A DNA stretch of 10,898 nt. Origin: Saprospiraceae bacterium UBA7328 (GTDB lineage: Bacteria > Bacteroidota > Bacteroidia > Chitinophagales > Saprospiraceae). The position numbers were made by a program, and so were the translations under genes. The stretch spans positions 1-10,898 of the forward strand of contig DKPS01000251.1 in assembly GCA_002471345.1 (NCBI GenBank). The letters run 5' to 3'. Under the pieces are notes generated by a model. The model searched no databases, had not been told where the DNA came from, and was given only the letters and a program-made list of their open reading frames with translations. Of the stretch, positions 7,021 to 10,898 are shown piece by piece. The first letter of the stretch is position 1. Each line of letters begins with the position of its first letter.

Positions 7021-8736
7021 TTATCTCAATAACAATACTGTACCGCTTTTAGTATCAGTAAAATGAGATGCATCCTCCCTATATCCATCTATTCGTAAAA
7101 ACCAGATATAAGATCCAACTGCACAATCGGATCCATGATGCCTTCCATCCCAAACTTCCTTAGGGTTCCGAGTATTAAAAACTTGGTTACCCCACCGATC
7201 ATACACATCCAAATACATTGATAATATTTCTATGCCTTGTATTCCAAAAAAATCATGTTCCCCGTCTCCATTTGGCGTGAATGCTGAGGGTAGATAGTAC
7301 CGAGTAGGACATTGTTGAACGATAAAGAGACTGTCTCTTCCTATACATCTATTTTCATCCATTACATCCACATAGTATAAGCCAGAATCACTTACCATTA
7401 ATGTTTGATTAGTGCTGCCATCCTGCCATAAATAAGTCTCATATAGATTCGCATCTAGAATGGCTTCTTCACCATCCACAGGGCATAAAATCAAATTATT
7501 TCCTAAATAAGGTTTGGGGTTCTCAAATACAACTACTTCCACTTCTTTAGGAAAAGTCTTACACCCCGAAATGTTTCCTTGAACTTCATATTTCCCAGTC
7601 GATTCTAAGATTACTTCTTTGATGGTTGGAAATTGTTCATCTGAGATAAAGCCATTTGGGCCAGTCCATTCAAATGTAGATCCAGAAAGGTCATTTGCTT
7701 CGATTCCAATATCTGTTCCCTCACATCCTGATTGATCTGCTCCTGCAGTGAGGTCTTGTCTTAAAGTGACTTTAAGGTTTTTGTATAAGGTGTCTATTTC
7801 AAAAAAACATATGTCTTCTATTATTAAGGAAAGATTATAATTTCCTGTATCATCTCCTGGGTATTTGTGTTCAAAAATATGATCAGAAGTAAAATTACCA
7901 TCCCCCAAATCCCACATAACTTTAAATCTACCAGGAGGTAATCCTGTTTCAAATTTAATTGTCTCGTTTAAACAACTGCCGTCAGGAATGGGATTTTCAT
8001 TGATATCATTAAAAGAAGCTCCTCCACTATATGCATAAGATTCCACATTGCCATAGCCATATGCCATAGCTATAATACCGCATCCACCCGAATAAATGGT
8101 ATGAGCTCCTGCAGAAGTCGGAATCGTAACATAGGCAAATAGTCCATTCGACCCAAGCACATTAAATGAATTCCCCAAACCTAAAACATTCTCCCCGTCA
8201 AAGAATATCAAATCCTCTTCACCTGCTTTGCAAATAATGTTGATATAATTAGAAGTAATATCTTCAAACCTTGAATTGAATAAAGTGACAGTATCTCTTA
8301 TTTGTTCCACAGTATTCAGGATCACCATAGATGGATCACCCACGCCTCCATTGCAGTCCTGCCCCTTGATATATTGTGCAACAGATATAGGCTTATCGGC
8401 TTCAATGTAAGCTCCATTGCTTGCATCAAAATCAGAATACTCACCTGCATTTAGCAGTAATTGCATATTACTGTTGCCTTCCACATTTACAATTGTTTGA
8501 TTCTCTGAGGCTATGACTCTAAATAAGTCTGTAGAAGTATTAGCAAAAGGTGAATCTACATATCTTTTCCCCCAAGTACTTACTAGGTACATCTGTTCTA
8601 TAAGATTGTCCACAAATGTGCACCCTACAGGAACCTGTGACCATGTTGTGCCAGCAAAAAGTGAAAAATCTTTATTGGCCTTAATATGTGAACCAGTCAG
8701 ATCATCAGACCATTCTTGAGATTGAACTTGATACAC
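7021..8736 (-). CDS. C-terminal part of a split T9SS-secreted surface protein: IgGFc-binding domain remainder, PKD, Ig-like repeats, CHU_C
   Basis: This 571-codon frame is the larger piece of a gene whose N-terminal piece lies at 8748-9320. Its nominal GTG start at 8736 is not credible: the same frame reads GTSHSVELNRGEVYQVQS across it, normal IgGFc-binding-domain sequence, and is open back to about 8808. Residues 1-240 complete the IgGFc-binding-type domain (FAGTTWSQVPVGC, ..PISVAQYIKGQDCNGG, ..GGCGIIAMAYGYG). About 265-325 is PKD-like (MWDLGDGNFTSDHIFEHKY). About 330-475 holds two cysteine-bearing Ig-like repeats (AGADQSGCEGTDIGIEA; LILCPVDGEEAILDA). The last 90 residues are the CHU_C gliding-motility C-terminal domain (FTPNGDGEHDFFGI, YDRWGNQVF, VWDGRHHGSD), the type B signal for type IX secretion. 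The intact protein of about 767 residues would be exported and surface-attached, perhaps an adhesin; the ligand is unknown. The piece lacks a signal peptide and is probably nonfunctional alone. Confidence 0.85.
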   Translation of the reverse strand: MYQVQSQEWSDDLTGSHIKANKDFSLFAGTTWSQVPVGCTFVDNLIEQMYLVSTWGKRYVDSPFANTSTDLFRVIASENQTIVNVEGNSNMQLLLNAGEYSDFDASNGAYIEADKPISVAQYIKGQDCNGGVGDPSMVILNTVEQIRDTVTLFNSRFEDITSNYINIICKAGEEDLIFFDGENVLGLGNSFNVLGSNGLFAYVTIPTSAGAHTIYSGGCGIIAMAYGYGNVESYAYSGGASFNDINENPIPDGSCLNETIKFETGLPPGRFKVMWDLGDGNFTSDHIFEHKYPGDDTGNYNLSLIIEDICFFEIDTLYKNLKVTLRQDLTAGADQSGCEGTDIGIEANDLSGSTFEWTGPNGFISDEQFPTIKEVILESTGKYEVQGNISGCKTFPKEVEVVVFENPKPYLGNNLILCPVDGEEAILDANLYETYLWQDGSTNQTLMVSDSGLYYVDVMDENRCIGRDSLFIVQQCPTRYYLPSAFTPNGDGEHDFFGIQGIEILSMYLDVYDRWGNQVFNTRNPKEVWDGRHHGSDCAVGSYIWFLRIDGYREDASHFTDTKSGTVLLLR

Positions 8737-8747
8737 CTCTCCCCTAT

Positions 8748-9320
8748 TTAATTCAACTGAATGACTAGTTCCTTCCTCACTGAATTTGTAGAAAGCGTAA
8801 TTTCTACTTCAGTTTCATCTTCATTTGCTACTATTAAAAATTCAGATGGAAAGACATCATTTCCATTTCCAAATCCTGTGGGCACACCAGAATAAGCAAT
8901 TACATAGTATTCACTACCAACTGAAGACCTAGGAAGAACAATAGAAGCCTCAGATCGCATCTGAAAGTACTGATGAATATAAACTGAAATTGGATCATCA
9001 GATACAATCTGAATCGCATTGTTATTGATGTACTCTGAACCTTTAGTTTCAACCAATTTTGGAAGGTCTCTAAATACTGTAACATCATTAGCAGCAACAG
9101 TAAAATCTCTACTAAATCCAATAGATGTAACACTAATGGTTCCAGTAGTATTAACCCTAGAAGTGATCATCACTACTTTTGAGTTGTTAGGGTCTCTATG
9201 CTCCATAAATCCAAACCAGAATTCATTCCCTTCATTGGATTGAGCGAGTCCTAATAAGAATGAGCAGCTGATTAAAATCATTGTATTAAAAACATAAATA
9301 CAAATGATCGAACTCCTCAT
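8748..9320 (-). CDS. N-terminal part of the same split surface protein: signal peptide and start of IgGFc-binding domain
   Basis: A 190-codon frame with a signal peptide (MRSSIICIYVFNTMILIS..FLLGLAQ, cut near LAQ-SNEG) followed by the beginning of an IgGFc-binding-type domain. It shows GNEFWFGFMEHRD at about 32-44, then ISVTSIGFSRDFTV, AIQIVSDDPISVYIHQYF, and SEYYVIAYSGVPTGFGN. This fold is common in Bacteroidota surface proteins; it is named after a human mucin-like protein and does not imply antibody binding here. The frame ends prematurely: after VEITLSTNSVR the residues KELVIQLN run out of family pattern into TAA 8748-8750, while the neighbouring frame continues the domain. Shifting frame in the GGAAGGAA stretch joins it to the downstream piece. 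The gene diverges from the M20 peptidase gene. The ATG at 9320 sits directly before the signal peptide; no TAnnTTTG box is visible upstream. Confidence 0.85.
   Translation of the reverse strand: MRSSIICIYVFNTMILISCSFLLGLAQSNEGNEFWFGFMEHRDPNNSKVVMITSRVNTTGTISVTSIGFSRDFTVAANDVTVFRDLPKLVETKGSEYINNNAIQIVSDDPISVYIHQYFQMRSEASIVLPRSSVGSEYYVIAYSGVPTGFGNGNDVFPSEFLIVANEDETEVEITLSTNSVRKELVIQLN
8751..8808 (-). other. Frameshift zone in the split surface-protein gene, with GGAAGGAA tandem repeat
   Basis: Both frames are open only across these 58 bases: the N-terminal frame stops at 8748-8750, and the C-terminal frame has a TGA at 8811-8809 just upstream. The break must lie here. On the minus strand 8776-8769 reads GGAAGGAA. 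A third GGAA unit, or any net gain of one base at this point, gives S-V-R-K-E-G-T-S-H-S-V-E and restores one continuous domain. Confidence 0.75.
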
Positions 9321-9352
9321 ACTGCTAAACTATAAAGTGATCTTATATCTTG

Positions 9353-9407
9353 AATATATTCGAGCAGGTAATTATTAAATGCAAGAAATACTAATATATT
9401 CGAGCAG
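9353..9407. repeat. Pair of exact 15-bp direct repeats, 40-bp period, in a divergent intergenic region
   Basis: AATATATTCGAGCAG occurs at 9353-9367 and again at 9393-9407, exactly 40 bp apart, in the 105-bp spacer between the divergent surface-protein and M20 peptidase genes. Each copy begins with the palindrome AATATATT and contains TATATTCG, one base off the -7 box TAnnTTTG on the plus strand. The second copy ends 18 bases before the peptidase ATG. A regulator-binding site pair or tandem promoters are the likely readings; neither is proven. Confidence 0.6.
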
Positions 9408-9425
9408 ATCTAACGAAATGAGACT

Positions 9426-10718
9426 ATGACATCTAATCTAAAATATGTAATCACCATGTTGTTGGTATTCATAATAAGCAACATGAATGCGCAAGAACAG
9501 GCAATAATTCATGACTCTTACAAAAAAGAGATTAAGAATTTGGTCAAAAATAAAAAGATCAAAAAGGCTCTTGATCTGATTCAGCAAGATGAGAAGTTAA
9601 CTCTAACCGAACATATCCACCTCACTGAAATACCTGCACCTCCATTTAAAGAAGAGCAAAGAGGTGAGGCTTTCGCCAAAATGCTAAAAGAGCTCAAAGT
9701 GGATTCAGTTTGGATAGATGAAGTAGGTAACGTTTTTGCTTTGATAAAAGGAACAGAAGGAGAAAGAACTATAGCAATAGATGGTCACTTGGATACCGTA
9801 TTTCCAGAAGAAACTGATGTGTCTGTAAAAATAAAAGGAGACACACTTTTCGCCCCAGGCATTTCAGATGACACAAGAGCACTTGCTATGATTCTTTGTA
9901 TGATCAGAACATTAGAAGCAACAGATATCAAAACTAAAGATGACCTTTTGTTTGTGGGCACAGTAGGAGAAGAAGGTTTAGGTGATCTAAGAGGTGTAAA
10001 ACATATTTTTTCTGATAAAGGCTATAAGACGGATGCATGGATTGCGATAGATGGTGGATCCATAGGAAGAGTCAATATCAAAGGGCTGGGATCATATCGG
10101 TATAAGGTCAATTTCTTAGGACCAGGAGGACATTCCTGGGGTGCATTTGGATTAGGTAATCCTCATCATGCACTAGGAGATGCTATAAAACTTTTTGTGG
10201 TAGAAGCTGACAAATTCACTTCTTATGGAGATCGTACAAGTTATAATGTAGGAAGAATAGGTGGAGGAACCTCTGTCAATTCAGTTCCTTTTGAATCTTG
10301 GATGGAGATAGACATGAGATCTATAAACCCTAAAAGGCTAGATACACTTGAGCAAGTGTTGTACACCGCAGCAAATAAGGCATTAGAGAATCAAAACAAG
10401 ATTAAACGAATAGGAGCTGACATTACTTTAAAAATCGATAAAATAGGGAATCGACCTTCTGGTGAATTACCACCACATTTACCTTTAGTACAACGTGCAA
10501 TGGCCGCTACTGCTTTTATGGGTAAACCTCCCAAATTAACCAGAGGGAGTACTAATTCTAACATTCCAATATCACTAGGTATACCAGCTGTAACACTTGG
10601 AAGAGGAGGTGTCGGTGCTAATGCACATTCCTTGGATGAATGGTGGATAGATAGAGAGGCTTATAAATCAATTCAGTTGGCTTTCTTATTGATGATAAGT
10701 GAGGCGGGGATGGATTGA
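9426..10718 (+). CDS. Exported M20-family zinc metallopeptidase
   Basis: A 430-residue M20/M25/M40-family hydrolase with an N-terminal signal peptide (MTSNLKYVITMLLVFIIS..NAQ, cut near residue 22). Motifs of the di-zinc catalytic domain are in order: DGHLDT (119-124; His121 ligand, Asp123), GISDDT (145-150; bridging Asp), GEEGLGD (181-187; Glu182 general base and Glu183 ligand), IDGG (208-211; Asp ligand) and NAHSLDEWW (399-407; His401 ligand). The small lid/dimerisation domain lies at about 220-330, with GPGGHSWGAFG at 232-242 carrying the His that reaches the partner active site in family members. Relatives of this type (peptidase T/ArgE/DapE-like, often annotated as M20/M25/M40 family metallo-hydrolase) cleave short peptides or N-acyl amino acids. 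Export suggests a periplasmic or secreted role in peptide use; the substrate is unknown. All expected metal ligands are present, so it is likely active. Confidence 0.9.
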   Translation: MTSNLKYVITMLLVFIISNMNAQEQAIIHDSYKKEIKNLVKNKKIKKALDLIQQDEKLTLTEHIHLTEIPAPPFKEEQRGEAFAKMLKELKVDSVWIDEVGNVFALIKGTEGERTIAIDGHLDTVFPEETDVSVKIKGDTLFAPGISDDTRALAMILCMIRTLEATDIKTKDDLLFVGTVGEEGLGDLRGVKHIFSDKGYKTDAWIAIDGGSIGRVNIKGLGSYRYKVNFLGPGGHSWGAFGLGNPHHALGDAIKLFVVEADKFTSYGDRTSYNVGRIGGGTSVNSVPFESWMEIDMRSINPKRLDTLEQVLYTAANKALENQNKIKRIGADITLKIDKIGNRPSGELPPHLPLVQRAMAATAFMGKPPKLTRGSTNSNIPISLGIPAVTLGRGGVGANAHSLDEWWIDREAYKSIQLAFLLMISEAGMD

Positions 10719-10824
10719 AAAGGTAATTGTATCAAGAAATAATACTCATGTGTTTGATTTTGAGAATTAGAATGTCTCTTTATTACTACATCCTACTTTT
10801 TATACTTATAAAAAACGATTACAA

Positions 10825-10832
10825 TAATTTTG
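10825..10832 (+). promoter_or_regulatory. Exact -7 box (TAATTTTG) near the window end
   Basis: TAATTTTG matches the Bacteroidota -7 consensus TAnnTTTG. No TTG is visible 17-23 bases upstream, so only half of a promoter is supported. It would serve whatever gene begins at or beyond 10839. Confidence 0.3.
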
Positions 10833-10838
10833 CAAGAT

Positions 10839-10898
10839 ATGGCTTCGTCGTTAATTAATTTTCTTGCAATTCACTTAATATTAAATTCATTAATCCTT
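10839..10898 (+). CDS. Possible start of a gene running off the window
   Basis: An ATG at 10839 opens a frame that stays open for the last 20 codons (MASSLINFLAIHLILNSLIL), hydrophobic like a signal peptide or membrane segment. An exact -7 box TAATTTTG lies at 10825-10832, so transcription would start at about the ATG itself. Twenty codons in AT-rich DNA is weak evidence. Confidence 0.25.
   Translation, partial: MASSLINFLAIHLILNSLIL

Noticed and set aside
8734..8736. GTG as a genuine start of an independent 571-residue protein
   Set aside because: The frame continues upstream with residues that fit the IgGFc-binding domain, and a start here would give a domain fragment without a signal peptide.
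8751..8808. Programmed -1 ribosomal frameshift joining the two surface-protein frames
   Set aside because: A -1 shift would join the frames, but no X-XXY-YYZ slippery heptamer and no stable downstream stem are visible; mutation, slippage or assembly error is simpler.
10797..10814. Inverted repeat TTTTTAT..ATAAAAA after the peptidase gene as a terminator
   Set aside because: The stem is only A-T pairs with a four-base loop in AT-rich DNA and lies about 80 bases past the stop; chance is sufficient.
1..10898. tRNA, rRNA, CRISPR arrays, insertion sequences, defence or biosynthetic clusters
   Set aside because: No cloverleaf-like segment, spaced repeat array, transposase motif or defence/biosynthetic gene set could be recognised on either strand.

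Overview
This is an AT-rich chromosomal window from a bacterium of the phylum Bacteroidota. Four things point there. One surface protein ends in a gliding-motility-type C-terminal domain (CHU_C, the type B sorting signal of the type IX secretion system). Several genes are preceded by the Bacteroidota -7 promoter box TAnnTTTG. Shine-Dalgarno sequences are weak or absent. Signal peptides end in the typical '..GQ' or '..NAQ' style. The order cannot be fixed from sequence alone; a Cytophagales-like gliding or marine lineage is plausible.

Layout. Positions 1-468 hold the C-terminal end of a dynamin-like membrane GTPase cut by the window edge. It is followed closely (494-1381) by an exported protein with an LSm-like N-terminal segment and a beta-rich body. 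A fatty-acid desaturase (1439-2476, minus) converges on that pair and diverges from a zinc-free MDR oxidoreductase (2687-3688). Next comes an NRDE/TANGO2-family protein (3758-4480). It meets the SRP GTPase gene ffh (4470-5816, minus) tail to tail, with an 11-bp palindromic overlap that holds both stop codons. An exported CHAP-domain amidase/peptidase (5974-6567) follows.

Positions 6568-7020 have no intact gene but contain fragments that look like a decayed secreted-protein gene. A large cell-surface protein gene (7021-9320, minus) encodes a signal peptide, an IgGFc-binding-type N-terminal domain, a PKD domain, Ig-like repeats and CHU_C. It is split by a frameshift inside the IgGFc-binding domain, near a GGAAGGAA tandem repeat. 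A 105-bp divergent spacer carrying two exact 15-bp direct repeats at a 40-bp period separates it from an exported M20-family metallopeptidase (9426-10718). The last 60 bases may be the start of another gene.

How the genes relate. The window mixes housekeeping functions (ffh), lipid and redox metabolism (desaturase, MDR enzyme) and envelope or secreted functions (dynamin-like protein, LSm/beta protein, CHAP enzyme, surface adhesin-like protein, exported peptidase). Most genes stand alone with alternating strands. Only the dynamin-like gene and its follower look like an operon. I see no mobile element, CRISPR array, RNA gene or multi-gene defence system, and nothing that clearly forms a new system. 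The points worth a second look are the split surface-protein gene, the 40-bp-phased repeats, the eroded segment and the altered CHAP active site.
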